Below are positions 47,568 through 56,926 of a stretch of DNA of 64,000 bases, piece after piece. Location of the stretch: the NCBI RefSeq assembly GCF_000953715.1, contig NZ_LN824141.1, positions 1,304,501 through 1,368,500 on the forward strand. The letters are read 5' to 3'. Made by a program: the position numbers and the translations under genes. The notes under the pieces were generated by a model. That model saw only the letters and a program-made list of their open reading frames with translations. It had not been told where the DNA came from and made no database searches. Origin of the DNA: Defluviitoga tunisiensis (lineage in GTDB: Bacteria > Thermotogota > Thermotogae > Petrotogales > Petrotogaceae). The stretch's first letter is position 1, and every line of letters starts with the position of its first letter.

Positions 47568-48179
47568 ATGTCAGAAACTGATAAGAAAAAAAATAAAAAT
47601 TTTAATTTTATTATTATAACTATAATATTTTTTCTAGGATTGTCTGTGTTTCAATTTTTCATGTACAGAAATATGAGGCCAAGGTTTCATGTTGTTTCGA
47701 GAGTTATTGACTTTAATATTTATGAAGATTTAAGTGTGGATTTTTCAACGAAAGTTGATATACAAGTCGAGCGAGAAAAGGATTTTAGTACATTGGTGTC
47801 AAGTTTTGGCACTTCAGATGAAGAAAAATTAACGATGTTTCAGGAGACTCTGGATAATTTGGAAAAGCAAGTTCCTAGAGATTTTGTCGTGTTGTCGTAT
47901 GATTCCGCTGTTGAATCCGAATATCCTTTTATCTATGTTGATGAGACAGTCAAATTGAAAGGATTCGTAATTGAGAAAGAAGATGGAACTATTGAATTTT
48001 CTTTACCAAATCAACTTCTAAGCGGAGAAAATGAAAATGTTAAGGTTACAATACGTTTTCCAGAACATTGGAAGGTTGTTAGTGTCGAACCGGATCCTAA
48101 TTATATTGAACAAAATACTATTGCTTATTCCTACATTGGTACGAGAAACTATCCTACGGTACAGTTTGTTGTCGAATAA
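47568..48179 (+). CDS. Membrane-anchored protein of unknown function
   Basis: 203 residues. A Lys-rich cytosolic N-terminus (1-11) is followed by one helix at residues 12-33, then a roughly 165-residue outer domain rich in beta-prone segments (VVSRVIDFNIYEDLSVDF, VTIRFPEHWKVVSVEP). The topology is an uncleaved signal anchor. It may belong to a Thermotogales-restricted DUF, but I cannot name it with certainty. The ATG follows AGGAGG. The next gene, also membrane-anchored, begins 29 nt downstream. Confidence 0.65.
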   Translation: MSETDKKKNKNFNFIIITIIFFLGLSVFQFFMYRNMRPRFHVVSRVIDFNIYEDLSVDFSTKVDIQVEREKDFSTLVSSFGTSDEEKLTMFQETLDNLEKQVPRDFVVLSYDSAVESEYPFIYVDETVKLKGFVIEKEDGTIEFSLPNQLLSGENENVKVTIRFPEHWKVVSVEPDPNYIEQNTIAYSYIGTRNYPTVQFVVE

Positions 48180-48208
48180 AGGTTTGTATACCTAAGGGGG
48201 AATGCCTT

Positions 48209-48976
48209 TTGGTATTATTATTTATATTAGTATTTGTCTCGATAATATTATCTATAGTTAATATATTCTTTTTGTTCAAATTTATTAAATCTGTACAAGA
48301 AAGTCAAGTCAAGACTCAGAATAATATTAATGAGGAAGGAAATGTTTTTTTGGCTCGTTTCCAAAAAATTACCTCTACAAGGCTGAGAGCTTTAGACAAC
48401 AAAATAGAAATAGTAGACCAATTATTGAAGGACTTAGATGATGCGTATGCTAAAACATACTCTTTGCTTTCTGATCTTGAGAGTAGATTAACGGAGCAGA
48501 AAAGAGAAGAAATTGTCAAAAATCGTCAAAAGTTAAATTCTGATAATTACGAAATAATACAGAAGCAGAAACATAACAAAAAAGAACTAAAAAGAATTGA
48601 TAGTGGAAAGAGAGTCTACGAATTATCTAAAGAAATTAATATGGATACTAAGGATTTAATTAATTTCATAAATAAAGAAACAGAGATACAGATTTATAAT
48701 CATCTACAGAAATTGTCAAAAGAAGAAGAAACATTAATCAAGGGCAAAATTTTGGGAGAACAGGCGATCAAAATAGATGAGGAAATGCCTTCTAGCAACG
48801 TTGAAGATGAACAAATAGTCGATGTTGAGCGAATAAATACTAGTAAGGGATCAGGGAAAAAAGAAAAGATTATTGATTTACATAGACAAGGATTGAGTCC
48901 TCAAGAAATAGGAAAAGAACTAAAGATTGGAGTAGGAGAAATAATGTTAGTTTTAAGTTTATTTAATCAAGATTAG
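48209..48976 (+). CDS. Membrane-anchored coiled-coil protein with IF2_N-like and HTH-like domains
   Basis: 255 residues. One helix at 1-24 is followed by a coiled coil (about 30-130). Residues 132-190 (RVYELSKEINMDTKDLINFI, then a KLSKEEETLIKG end) resemble the IF2 N-terminal module. The C-terminus, EKIIDLHRQGLSPQEIGKEL then KIGVGEIMLVLSL, is helix-turn-helix-like, as in DUF6115-type tails of Firmicutes. The start is TTG at 48209 after TAAGGGGG. It may tether DNA or RNA to the membrane; this is inference. Its end overlaps prmC by 14 nt tail to tail. Confidence 0.65.
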   Translation: MVLLFILVFVSIILSIVNIFFLFKFIKSVQESQVKTQNNINEEGNVFLARFQKITSTRLRALDNKIEIVDQLLKDLDDAYAKTYSLLSDLESRLTEQKREEIVKNRQKLNSDNYEIIQKQKHNKKELKRIDSGKRVYELSKEINMDTKDLINFINKETEIQIYNHLQKLSKEEETLIKGKILGEQAIKIDEEMPSSNVEDEQIVDVERINTSKGSGKKEKIIDLHRQGLSPQEIGKELKIGVGEIMLVLSLFNQD

Positions 48977-49778
48977 AAACTAAAATAAATCTATTTTTAC
49001 CAAATGAATCTTGTATAATCTTTGTTTTACCAATTTTTGACAGTATTTCGCATGCTTGATTAGTGTTAAATTCATTTGTTTCTAACAACAGACGTTTATC
49101 TTTGAGATATTTTGAATACATTGTAAGTTTTCTAAAAAAATTCAAGCCATCTTTTCCACCATCTAAGGCTATCCTGGGCTCATATTGTAATTGATGAGAT
49201 TTGTCTATATAGAAAGACTCTACATAAGGTGGATTAGAAATAATTAGTTCAATTTTTGAAAGGTCCTCAAGTAAAGGTTCAAGAAACGCCCCATGTCTAA
49301 AATCTATAAAAACCCCTAATTTGTTTGCATTTAGTTTGGAGATTTCTAACGCTTCTAGAGAAACGTCAGTTGCCCATACGTTTACGTATGGGAGCTTTTT
49401 TTTAATGGTAATAGCTATTACTCCAGAACCTGTGCCAATATCTGCTATATTATTTATTTGCTTTGTTTTTATGAGTTCTAAAGCGATAAGAACTAGATCC
49501 TCTGTTTCTATTCTAGGAATTAAAACGTTTTCGTTGACAAAAAAGTCAAGTCCTAAGAAGTTAACTTTATTTGTCAAATATTCTAAAGGATAATTATCCA
49601 AATAATATTTTTTAATTTTTATGAATGTTTCTTCACTTATCTCTAACTCGGAATCTTGTAGATAATAAGAAATTTCTTTTCCTTCTATTAGAGATATAGC
49701 CTTTAAAATTTCAAAAGAGGAGACCTTGGCCTCCCCCTTAAATAGATTAATTAATTGAATTAGTTTCATTTTTATCAC
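48963..49778 (-). CDS. prmC: Peptide chain release factor N5-glutamine methyltransferase
   Basis: 271 residues. The N-terminal helical part binds the release factor, with LEYLTNKVNFLGLDFFVN near 70 and LIPRIETEDLVLIALELI near 90. The SAM loop ADIGTGSGVIAITIKK is near 115 and the catalytic NPPY is in LIISNPPYVESF near 185. It methylates the Gln of the GGQ motif in RF1 and RF2. The GTG start overlaps the TGA of the DUF59 gene (GTGA), so the two are translationally coupled. Confidence 0.93.
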   Translation of the reverse strand: MIKMKLIQLINLFKGEAKVSSFEILKAISLIEGKEISYYLQDSELEISEETFIKIKKYYLDNYPLEYLTNKVNFLGLDFFVNENVLIPRIETEDLVLIALELIKTKQINNIADIGTGSGVIAITIKKKLPYVNVWATDVSLEALEISKLNANKLGVFIDFRHGAFLEPLLEDLSKIELIISNPPYVESFYIDKSHQLQYEPRIALDGGKDGLNFFRKLTMYSKYLKDKRLLLETNEFNTNQACEILSKIGKTKIIQDSFGKNRFILVSNLD

Positions 49779-50080
49779 AATCCCAACAACATTCTCACTT
49801 CATCACTAGCCATCTCTGGATTCCAAGGAGGATCAAAAGTTAGTTCAATGTCAACGTCATTAACATTTTCGATTTCTTTAACCTTTTCTTTCGCATTTTC
49901 TACAATCAGTCCAATTAACGGACACATTGGTGTAGTCATTGTCATCAATATATGAACGTTGTTATTTTCATCTACTTCAACATTGTAAATCAAACCCAAA
50001 GAAACAATGTCAAAACCTATTTCCAAATCGTATACTTGTCTTAAAGAATTAATTATAGTTTCCTTATCAATTTTTTTCAT
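49775..50080 (-). CDS. DUF59/MIP18-family iron-sulfur assembly-type protein
   Basis: 101 residues, the typical length. MKKIDKETIINSLRQVYDLE, then IVSLGLIYNVEVDENNNVHI, the Cys-bearing MTTPMCPLIGLIVENAKE, and LTFDPPWNPEMASDEVR match the PaaD/SufT-like DUF59 family (T. maritima TM0487 is a structural example). Such proteins help place Fe-S clusters into targets. The ATG has AGGTGATTTGAT upstream. It is the second gene after the SurA-like gene, 11 nt away. Confidence 0.9.
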   Translation of the reverse strand: MKKIDKETIINSLRQVYDLEIGFDIVSLGLIYNVEVDENNNVHILMTMTTPMCPLIGLIVENAKEKVKEIENVNDVDIELTFDPPWNPEMASDEVRMLLGL

Positions 50081-50091
50081 ATCAAATCACC

Positions 50092-51096
50092 TCAAAATAA
50101 AGCTGAATTAAAAATAATGGTTGATCTTTCCTGAAAATCTTGAAATTCCTTTGGTAAAACCTTATCAAAATATTCTTGAGCTTTCTTGTCTTTTAGGTTA
50201 AAAATAATTTGAGGGTTCGCCTCTTCAAAAGTTAATATACGAGCAGGATTCTTTTTCTCAATTTTTACTAACGCATAGGTCCCTTCAAAACTGTCATATA
50301 AAACTGGTCCAAAAACATATCCCGGGGGGTTACTTTTAATAATTTTAACCAAAGAATTTGTGTCATCATCTATTCTAATTGTTAACAAAGGATTATCTGA
50401 TTGTCGATAAACTTCATCAAATGTGTAATAACCATCTATTATCCTACTATAAGTAAAGGAAGCCTCTTCTTCACTAGCAAAAATTAAAACTTTTATATCG
50501 GCAGTTGGAGGAGACATGTAATTTGATTTATTATTTTCATATTCAACTTTAACTTCATCATCAGATAATTCAATCTCTTCAAGAACCTTATTGTACAGGG
50601 CTGATATAGAATTAATGTATAAAGTTGAATAATAAGCATCATCAATATAATTAATTTTTGAAGTATAACCTAAATACAATAAATATTTTTCAATTTCATC
50701 ATCTTGAATCTCCAACTCTTTAAAAGTTTCAGAAAATTTAGACTCAATATTACTTTTAACTTCATTTCGATTTAAATTTACACCCTTTTGTTCAACAAAT
50801 TGGATGAAAAGTACCTCATTTGAAATCTTCATGGCTTGATCTATTAGATAAGTATTTAGAAATTCTACGCCAGTGGCAGTGTTAGTTAATCCCGAATAAA
50901 AGTCTGGATAATTGTCTTTTAAATCAAGCAAAATATAAAGTACTTGAGACCTAGAATTAAGCAATTCAGTACTAAGCTTCTCTCCGTTGACTATGGCAAA
51001 GGTATCTTGGTCTAGTGGTTCGTATAGTATGCTTGCCGAAAATAATGTAGGAATGAATAAAAATATTAACATGATTATGATGAATTTCTTTTTCAT
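50092..51096 (-). CDS. SurA-like periplasmic chaperone/peptidyl-prolyl isomerase
   Basis: 334 residues from ATG at 51096. A signal peptide KKKFIIIMLIFLFIPTLFSA is followed by the SurA N-terminal type fold (FAIVNGEKLSTELLNSR near 33). Helical arms follow, and then a parvulin-like segment (ADIKVLIFASEEEASFTYSR, GPVLYDSFEGTYALVKIEKK). It should assist folding of exported proteins in the periplasm under the toga; isomerase activity is not certain because the parvulin core is diverged. The start is chosen by the GGGAGG 8 nt upstream and the signal peptide; the ORF extends 15 codons further into rnhB. Confidence 0.78.
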   Translation of the reverse strand: MKKKFIIIMLIFLFIPTLFSASILYEPLDQDTFAIVNGEKLSTELLNSRSQVLYILLDLKDNYPDFYSGLTNTATGVEFLNTYLIDQAMKISNEVLFIQFVEQKGVNLNRNEVKSNIESKFSETFKELEIQDDEIEKYLLYLGYTSKINYIDDAYYSTLYINSISALYNKVLEEIELSDDEVKVEYENNKSNYMSPPTADIKVLIFASEEEASFTYSRIIDGYYTFDEVYRQSDNPLLTIRIDDDTNSLVKIIKSNPPGYVFGPVLYDSFEGTYALVKIEKKNPARILTFEEANPQIIFNLKDKKAQEYFDKVLPKEFQDFQERSTIIFNSALF

Positions 51097-51134
51097 AGGA
51101 GTTCCTCCCAAACTAAAATTTAATGTAATTATTT

Positions 51135-51812
51135 TTAACATTGTTGATTATTAATTTCACTAGCTTCTTGTAAAATTCCATCTTTAAGGAATTGTTTAAT
51201 AGGATTGAAAGTTTTTCGGTGCTCAGATATTATACCAAATTTTCTTATATTTTCTATATGTTTTTTTGTTGGATAACCTTTGTTAGTTTCAAAATCATAT
51301 TGTGGATAAACTTTATGTAAATCAATCATGTATATATCTCTTTCATATTTAGCAATAATTGAAGCTGCCCCAATCAAATGAGATTTTTGATCTCCTTTTA
51401 TTATACATTCATATTGATAAGGTAATTTAAAAAACTTACCATCGACAAGTGTAAAATATTTATGAGGATTGCCGTTGATTGCATTTTTTAAAAGGTTTAT
51501 CATTGCTATTTGAGTTGCTTTTAAAATATTGATTTTATCAATTAGCTGAGGCGAAGAAGAGTAACTTAAACAGTTGAAATCACGTTTTAATAAAAGATAT
51601 CTTTTTTCTCTTTCCTTAGGAGTTAATGCTTTTGAATCTTTACCTAAACTACTTAATAATTTTAGATCTGAAGGACTATCAATAATTACGGCACCAACAA
51701 AAACAGGTCCTGCGAGAGGACCTCTTCCAGCTTCGTCTATTCCTATCAAATAATCATAATCTTTGAAGTAAGAGTATTCTATAAAATTATCCATGTTTGG
51801 ATCATTCCTCAT
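51135..51812 (-). CDS. rnhB: Ribonuclease HII
   Basis: 225 residues. The signature IGIDEAGRGPLAGPVFVGAV near 24 holds the first Asp-Glu pair, LVDGKFFKLPYQ near 118 gives the next Asp, and GAASIIAKYERD with YDFETNKGYPTKKH near 148-180 completes the active site. It cuts RNA in RNA-DNA hybrids and removes single ribonucleotides. The ATG at 51812 has little SD; ATG at 51794 has GAGG 12 nt upstream and could be the start. A 6-bp hairpin (ACTCTT/AAGAGT, 51814-51830) sits directly upstream. Confidence 0.93.
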   Translation of the reverse strand: MRNDPNMDNFIEYSYFKDYDYLIGIDEAGRGPLAGPVFVGAVIIDSPSDLKLLSSLGKDSKALTPKEREKRYLLLKRDFNCLSYSSSPQLIDKINILKATQIAMINLLKNAINGNPHKYFTLVDGKFFKLPYQYECIIKGDQKSHLIGAASIIAKYERDIYMIDLHKVYPQYDFETNKGYPTKKHIENIRKFGIISEHRKTFNPIKQFLKDGILQEASEINNQQC

Positions 51813-51856
51813 AACTCTTCGTATAAGAGTATTCTATATTTATAAAGACAAACATA

Positions 51857-52807
51857 CTATTCTTTTTCGTATGGAACTCCACTTGAAGCAGGAGAACGAG
51901 TTTTTCCTATAAATCCTCCAACTACTATGATTGTTAACACAAAAGGCAGTAAGTTAAGTAAAGCCTTAGTTTCTGATGGAAGTTCCATAAGAGTTTGCAG
52001 CTGTATATTCATAGCATCTGCAGCTCCAAAAAGAAGAGCAGCCCACATAGTACCAACAGGATTCCAGTTTCCTAATATCATTGCAGCTAAAGCAATAAAA
52101 CCTTTTCCTGCAGGCATTAATTCTTGAAATTGTCCAACATCACCTATCGCAATATACATACCTCCTAAGGCAGCAAGCACACCACTCATTAATACACCAA
52201 AATATCTGATGCCTTTTACATTTACCCCAAGAGTATCTGCTGCTAAAGGATTTTCACCAACAGCTCGCATTCTTAAACCTAGGGGAGTTTTATATAATAA
52301 AAACCAAGAAAATAGTATTACACCAATAGCAATATAGAAAAATGCGCTAATTTCTCCAAATATTTCACCTATAAAAGGGACATTTTTTAAAGGTTCAATT
52401 TTTACCATGGGAATTTTCGTAAGAAAATCAGTTTGACCTTCTTGACCAAATATTGGCTTCATCAGGAATCCTACAATACCTTGTGCAATCAGAATAAGAG
52501 CTGTTGCGGAGACTATCTGATTTGCAGACCATTCAATTGAAACATATGCGTGTAAAAAGGCTAATACCAGACCACCGATCATTCCCATAATTAATCCAAT
52601 CCATGGATTCCCAGTATAAAAGATAAAAACAGCGGCAATAAAAGCACCTAATTTCATAATTCCTTCTAGGGCAATATTTGTGACCCCGGTTATTTCACTG
52701 TATACTCCCCCTATTCCTGCAAAAACTAATGGAAGAGCGGAGAGGATTGTTAATTTATAAAATAAAGGTGTAGATAGAGCAGTAAATATAGCTTGAATCC
52801 AAGTCAT
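51857..52807 (-). CDS. BMP-type nucleoside ABC transporter permease (NupQ-like)
   Basis: 316 residues with about nine membrane helices. PLVFAGIGGVYSEITGVTNI followed by ALEGIMKLGAFIAA near 45, and GENPLAADTLGVNVKGIRY near 185, are permease signatures of the basic-membrane-protein nucleoside uptake systems (B. subtilis NupNOPQ, RnsABCD). It overlaps the other permease by 4 nt (ATGA). It is the last gene of the transporter operon and is followed by rnhB after 44 nt. Confidence 0.9.
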   Translation of the reverse strand: MTWIQAIFTALSTPLFYKLTILSALPLVFAGIGGVYSEITGVTNIALEGIMKLGAFIAAVFIFYTGNPWIGLIMGMIGGLVLAFLHAYVSIEWSANQIVSATALILIAQGIVGFLMKPIFGQEGQTDFLTKIPMVKIEPLKNVPFIGEIFGEISAFFYIAIGVILFSWFLLYKTPLGLRMRAVGENPLAADTLGVNVKGIRYFGVLMSGVLAALGGMYIAIGDVGQFQELMPAGKGFIALAAMILGNWNPVGTMWAALLFGAADAMNIQLQTLMELPSETKALLNLLPFVLTIIVVGGFIGKTRSPASSGVPYEKE

Positions 52808-53907
52808 GCCTCTTCACCGCCTTTGATAGCTTGAGATTTTTTATTTTTTCCTAACTTTGATGCTTTAATAATCCATGTTTTTATTATTCTGTCAGCAGCA
52901 ACAAAGAATATAATAATACCTTGGACAATAACAATTATATCATCAGGAACTCCTACAGTTTGCATAGAGTTAGATCCCGCTCTTAAAGAAGAAATTAGGA
53001 AAGAAGAAAAAATTATTCCAATAGGATTATTTTGACCAATTAGTGCAATTGTAATACCATCAAATCCTCTATCGCTTGTAAAAGCGCCGAATATACGGTG
53101 GTGTACACACATAACCTCCAAAGCACCAGCTAAGCCAGCCAAAGCACCAGAAATAGCCATTGTTAAAACTACATTTTTGCTTATAGAAATTCCTCCATAC
53201 TCAGCCGCATAGGGATTAAATCCAACCGCTTTAACTTCATACCCTACCGTAGTTTTATCAAGAACAATATAGATTACAATAGCTGCTACTATGGCAATAA
53301 TAATGCCAGAAGGTACAGTCGATGCTTGAGCAGTAAGCAATGGAGGTAATTGAGCGCTTTTTGCAATTTCAGGAGATTTAGGAATTCCAATTCCTACTGT
53401 ATAGGGTCCAGAAACCAAATAATTAGTGAGGTGGTAGGCTATCCAGTTAAGCATGATGGTTGTGATAACCTCATGAGCTCCAGTTTGAGCCTTAAGCCAG
53501 CCTGCAATAGATGCCCAAAAGGCACCACCAAGCATACCTGCAAGAATGGTCAAAGGTATAGCTATTACGGGAGGTACATTCCCCATATTTAGACCAACTA
53601 GCATCGCAAAAATACCGCCCATTGCCATTTGACCCTCAGCACCTATATTAAAAACTCCTGCCCTAAATCCAAATCCTACTGCCAAACCTGTCAATAGCAA
53701 ACTTGTCATTTTTGTTATGTTATCAGCCCAAGCAATACGGCTTCCAAAAGCTCCTTTTAACATAACGCCATAAGCTTTTATAGGATTTTGGCCAATAAAT
53801 AAGATAATTATTGCCGCAATTAGTAAAGAAACCAACACTGCTAAGGCAGGAACTAAAAAAGACATCCATTTATTTTTTACATTTGCTACTTCCGTCTTTG
53901 AAGCCAC
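52804..53907 (-). CDS. BMP-type nucleoside ABC transporter permease (NupP-like)
   Basis: 367 residues with about ten helices. GLAVGFGFRAGVFNIGAEGQ near 75, AQTGAHEVITTIMLNWIA near 140 and AVGFNPYAAEYGGISISKN near 230 fit the larger permease of the family. GTG at 53907 follows AGGGGGCG by 7 nt. It forms the membrane channel with the 51857 permease. Confidence 0.9.
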   Translation of the reverse strand: MASKTEVANVKNKWMSFLVPALAVLVSLLIAAIIILFIGQNPIKAYGVMLKGAFGSRIAWADNITKMTSLLLTGLAVGFGFRAGVFNIGAEGQMAMGGIFAMLVGLNMGNVPPVIAIPLTILAGMLGGAFWASIAGWLKAQTGAHEVITTIMLNWIAYHLTNYLVSGPYTVGIGIPKSPEIAKSAQLPPLLTAQASTVPSGIIIAIVAAIVIYIVLDKTTVGYEVKAVGFNPYAAEYGGISISKNVVLTMAISGALAGLAGALEVMCVHHRIFGAFTSDRGFDGITIALIGQNNPIGIIFSSFLISSLRAGSNSMQTVGVPDDIIVIVQGIIIFFVAADRIIKTWIIKASKLGKNKKSQAIKGGEEA

Positions 53908-53974
53908 TTATTAACGCCCCCTATTCTAGGTATGTTGTTTTCTCCTACCTTATTTATCATTTACAATTTACTTG

Positions 53975-55543
53975 TTATTTTTTTGTTTCCAATACTTTTA
54001 TTTCTTCTAATTTTTTTCCAGCCATCATTAAGCCCATTTCTTCAATTGTTAATTCTCCATTTTCAAATTCACCCATCGATCTACCTTCATACATTACAAG
54101 AATTCTATCAGATAAAGATAATATTTCTTCTAATTCCATTGAAATCAATAAAATTGTGGCATTTTGTTGACGTAAATTAATGAGTGACTTATGTACATAC
54201 TCTATGGCACCAACATCTAATCCCCTTGTGGGTTGAGAAACAATTATAAATTTAGGAGAGAATCCAATTTCTCTTGCTAAGATAACTTTTTGTTGATTTC
54301 CTCCAGATAGATTGCCGGCTAATATATCAATATCAGGAGGTCTTACGTCAAATTGTTTTACAAGACTGTGAGAATATTTTCTAATTTCATTAAAATCAAG
54401 GAAGCCTCTCTTTGCAAAAGGTTCTTTATAATGTTGACTTAATATTAGATTAAAATAAACAGGAAAATCGGCGATTAGTCCTCTTTTTTGTCTATCTTCA
54501 GGGATGTGGCTTATTCCAAGTTCTCTTAACTCCCTTACAGACAAATTACTAATTTCTCTTTCTTCAAACAGATAACTTCCTTTTTCTATTTTTCTTAGAC
54601 CAGACAAAGCTTCAGCTAATTCTGTCTGTCCGTTACCAGCAACTCCTGCAATACCTAAAATTTCTCCTTCCCTTATTTCAAACGAAATACCTTTAACTGC
54701 ATCTAATTTTCTGTTATCCTTTACCCAAATATTTTCAATTTTTATGGAAGTTTTTCCTGGAGTAAATGTTGGTCTTTCTATACTTAAAACTACGTTTCTT
54801 CCTACCATCATATTCGCGAGCTCTTTTTCATTTGTTAAAGATGTTTTTACAGTACCAGTTACTTTTCCTAGTCGCATAACAGTAATAGTGTCGCTTATTT
54901 CAAGTACTTCTTTTAATTTATGACTAATGAAAATTATCGTTTTACCGTCATTTTTTAGAGCTCTTAAAATATCAAAGAATTCTTCAGTTTCTTGAGGAGT
55001 TAATACGGCAGTTGGTTCATCTAGTATTAAAATATCTGCTCCTCTATAAAGTGTTTTAATTATTTCGACCCTTTGTTGCATTCCAACAGGAATATCTTCA
55101 ATCTTAGCGTCTATATCGACTTTTAAGCCGTATCTTTCAGATAATTCTTTGACTTTTTTTTGTGCAAATTTTAAATCAAATAAAATCCCTTTTTTCGGTT
55201 CTTGCCCCAAAACTACATTCTCTGCAACCGTTAAATTATCTACAAGCATAAAATGCTGGTGAACCATACCTATCCCTGCATCAATAGCATCTGAGGGGCC
55301 CTTAAAATCCATCTTTTTACCAAAAACATAAATTTCTCCACCAGTAGGTTTATACAAGCCGTATAATTGGTTCATTAATGTTGATTTACCTGCACCATTT
55401 TCACCTATTAAAGCGTGTATTTCACCTTTTTTTACGGCAAAAGTCACATTATCATTTGCAATTACTCGCGGAAATACTTTTGTAATATTCTTCATATAAA
55501 CAGCGTATTCACCTATATTTTCACTGATATTGCTTTCTGACAC
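53975..55543 (-). CDS. BMP-type nucleoside ABC transporter ATPase (two ABC domains)
   Basis: 522 residues with two fused nucleotide-binding domains. Domain 1 has Walker A IGENGAGKSTLMNQLYG near 51 and Walker B ILILDEPTAVLTPQE near 178. Domain 2 has a weaker loop GVAGNGQTELAEAL near 310, the signature LSGGNQQKVILAREI near 425, and FIIVSQPTRGLDVGAIE near 445. The missing Lys in the second Walker A and Ser-Gln in place of Asp-Glu are usual for this sugar/nucleoside subfamily. GTG at 55543 follows GGGAGG. It is 67 nt before the NupP-like gene. Confidence 0.93.
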   Translation of the reverse strand: MSESNISENIGEYAVYMKNITKVFPRVIANDNVTFAVKKGEIHALIGENGAGKSTLMNQLYGLYKPTGGEIYVFGKKMDFKGPSDAIDAGIGMVHQHFMLVDNLTVAENVVLGQEPKKGILFDLKFAQKKVKELSERYGLKVDIDAKIEDIPVGMQQRVEIIKTLYRGADILILDEPTAVLTPQETEEFFDILRALKNDGKTIIFISHKLKEVLEISDTITVMRLGKVTGTVKTSLTNEKELANMMVGRNVVLSIERPTFTPGKTSIKIENIWVKDNRKLDAVKGISFEIREGEILGIAGVAGNGQTELAEALSGLRKIEKGSYLFEEREISNLSVRELRELGISHIPEDRQKRGLIADFPVYFNLILSQHYKEPFAKRGFLDFNEIRKYSHSLVKQFDVRPPDIDILAGNLSGGNQQKVILAREIGFSPKFIIVSQPTRGLDVGAIEYVHKSLINLRQQNATILLISMELEEILSLSDRILVMYEGRSMGEFENGELTIEEMGLMMAGKKLEEIKVLETKK

Positions 55544-55663
55544 AAGTGCAACCTCCCTTCTGAGGATATTTTTAAATCAAAAGTAATTCAATTGTGTGGC
55601 CCAAGGATATGGATAGTAACATTTAAAAAAAGAATTCTTTAAAAGTAAAATATATAACTATAG

Positions 55664-55691
55664 GAAGAAAGCGGGAGAACCCGCTTTCTTC
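55664..55691 (-). terminator. Intercistronic 12-bp hairpin between binding protein and ATPase genes
   Basis: GAAGAAAGCGGG (55664-55675) and CCCGCTTTCTTC (55680-55691) are perfectly complementary with a 4-nt loop. On the minus strand no T run follows, so it is more likely an RNA-stabilising or partial-stop hairpin. It would keep the binding protein more abundant than the membrane parts, a common arrangement in ABC operons. Confidence 0.7.
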
Positions 55692-55715
55692 GATTAAAAT
55701 TTAATTAGATTGAAA

Positions 55716-56816
55716 TTAAAACGGGAATTCAATATAGCTTACATCAATAGTTGAGAGTTCTGCTTCTGTTGAAGGAATATTGATTTTTCCTTCTTTAGCA
55801 AGTTTTTGTAAATAGGCTAGTTCTGCTAATATCTCGTTTGAAACTAATCCTTTTGTATATTTCATTTGAGAAATACCAACACCATCATCTGCTATACCCA
55901 TTAGTTTATGTCCAGATTGAAAATATCTTGGTGATTGAGCATTGCTTATACCTTCAAAAGTTGCTATATCAATTTTCTTTGTTATACTCAATAAAACGTA
56001 TCCAGGTGCCATATAATCTTGGTCAACGTCAACACCTATTGCAAAATAACCTTTTCCCATTTCAAAATATTTGTCTATAACTTGTTCTAATGGGGCATTA
56101 GCAGGTAAATTATAGAAGGACATTCCTGTTTCCTTTGCAGCATCAATTACACCATTCCCTGTTGCTCCGGCACATGCAAAAACTATATCCGCTCCGCTTC
56201 CATATTGTGAAAGTGTCATTTGTTTACCCTTTGCAGGCTCTTCAAAAGTTCCAGTGTATCCAACTATTACTTTGACGTTTGCATCATGTAATTGATTGTA
56301 TGCCTCTACTCCTGCTCTATATCCTATTTCATATCTTCTAACAGGTGGTAGGTCTTGACCTCCAACAAAGCCTATGATGCCTGATTTAGTTACAGAAGCA
56401 GCAACGTATCCTCCAAGAAAACCTGCTTCTTGTTCACTGAAAGAATAAAGGGCTAAGTTCTTTGGAATAACCTGATCAGGTGAAGGATCGATATCTATAC
56501 CGATGAAAAAAACGTCAGGATATTGTGTTGCTAAGTTATATAACGCATCTCCCATCATAAAACCTACTCCAATTACTACGTCTCCTTCTTTAGCAGCCCT
56601 AGTTAAGTTTGGTATATAGTCAGTCTGTTCTTTGGATACAAGGATATCTTTTTCAATATTGGGAAGCTCTTTTTCTGCTTTTAATATTCCTTCCCATGCT
56701 CCATCATTAAATGATTTATCTCCTAGTCCACCAACGTCAGTAACCATTACAACCTTTAAAGCAAAACTACTAACTACAAATAAAGTTATTAGCACAAAAG
56801 ATAAGAACTTTTTCAT
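55716..56816 (-). CDS. BMP-family substrate-binding protein of the nucleoside transporter
   Basis: 366 residues. The signal peptide MKKFLSFVLITLFVVSSFA has no lipobox Cys, so this is a secreted rather than lipid-anchored binding protein. VVMVTDVGGLGDKSFNDGAW near 22, VIGVGFMMGDALY near 80, FIGIDIDPSPDQV near 103 and EQEAGFLGGYVAA near 130 are the BMP/Med (PnrA-like) motifs; the conserved Asp and Phe residues bind purine nucleosides in relatives. The ATG follows GAGGAGG. It is the first gene of the four-gene transporter operon. Confidence 0.92.
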   Translation of the reverse strand: MKKFLSFVLITLFVVSSFALKVVMVTDVGGLGDKSFNDGAWEGILKAEKELPNIEKDILVSKEQTDYIPNLTRAAKEGDVVIGVGFMMGDALYNLATQYPDVFFIGIDIDPSPDQVIPKNLALYSFSEQEAGFLGGYVAASVTKSGIIGFVGGQDLPPVRRYEIGYRAGVEAYNQLHDANVKVIVGYTGTFEEPAKGKQMTLSQYGSGADIVFACAGATGNGVIDAAKETGMSFYNLPANAPLEQVIDKYFEMGKGYFAIGVDVDQDYMAPGYVLLSITKKIDIATFEGISNAQSPRYFQSGHKLMGIADDGVGISQMKYTKGLVSNEILAELAYLQKLAKEGKINIPSTEAELSTIDVSYIEFPF

Positions 56817-56926
56817 ACTTGAATACCTCCTCTTTTAATAGAATTTTTAAATTTTTAAACAAGATAATACAAAATACCGTAATACTTTTCATTAATTAGT
56901 TGATAAAATTATAGATAACTATAGAA

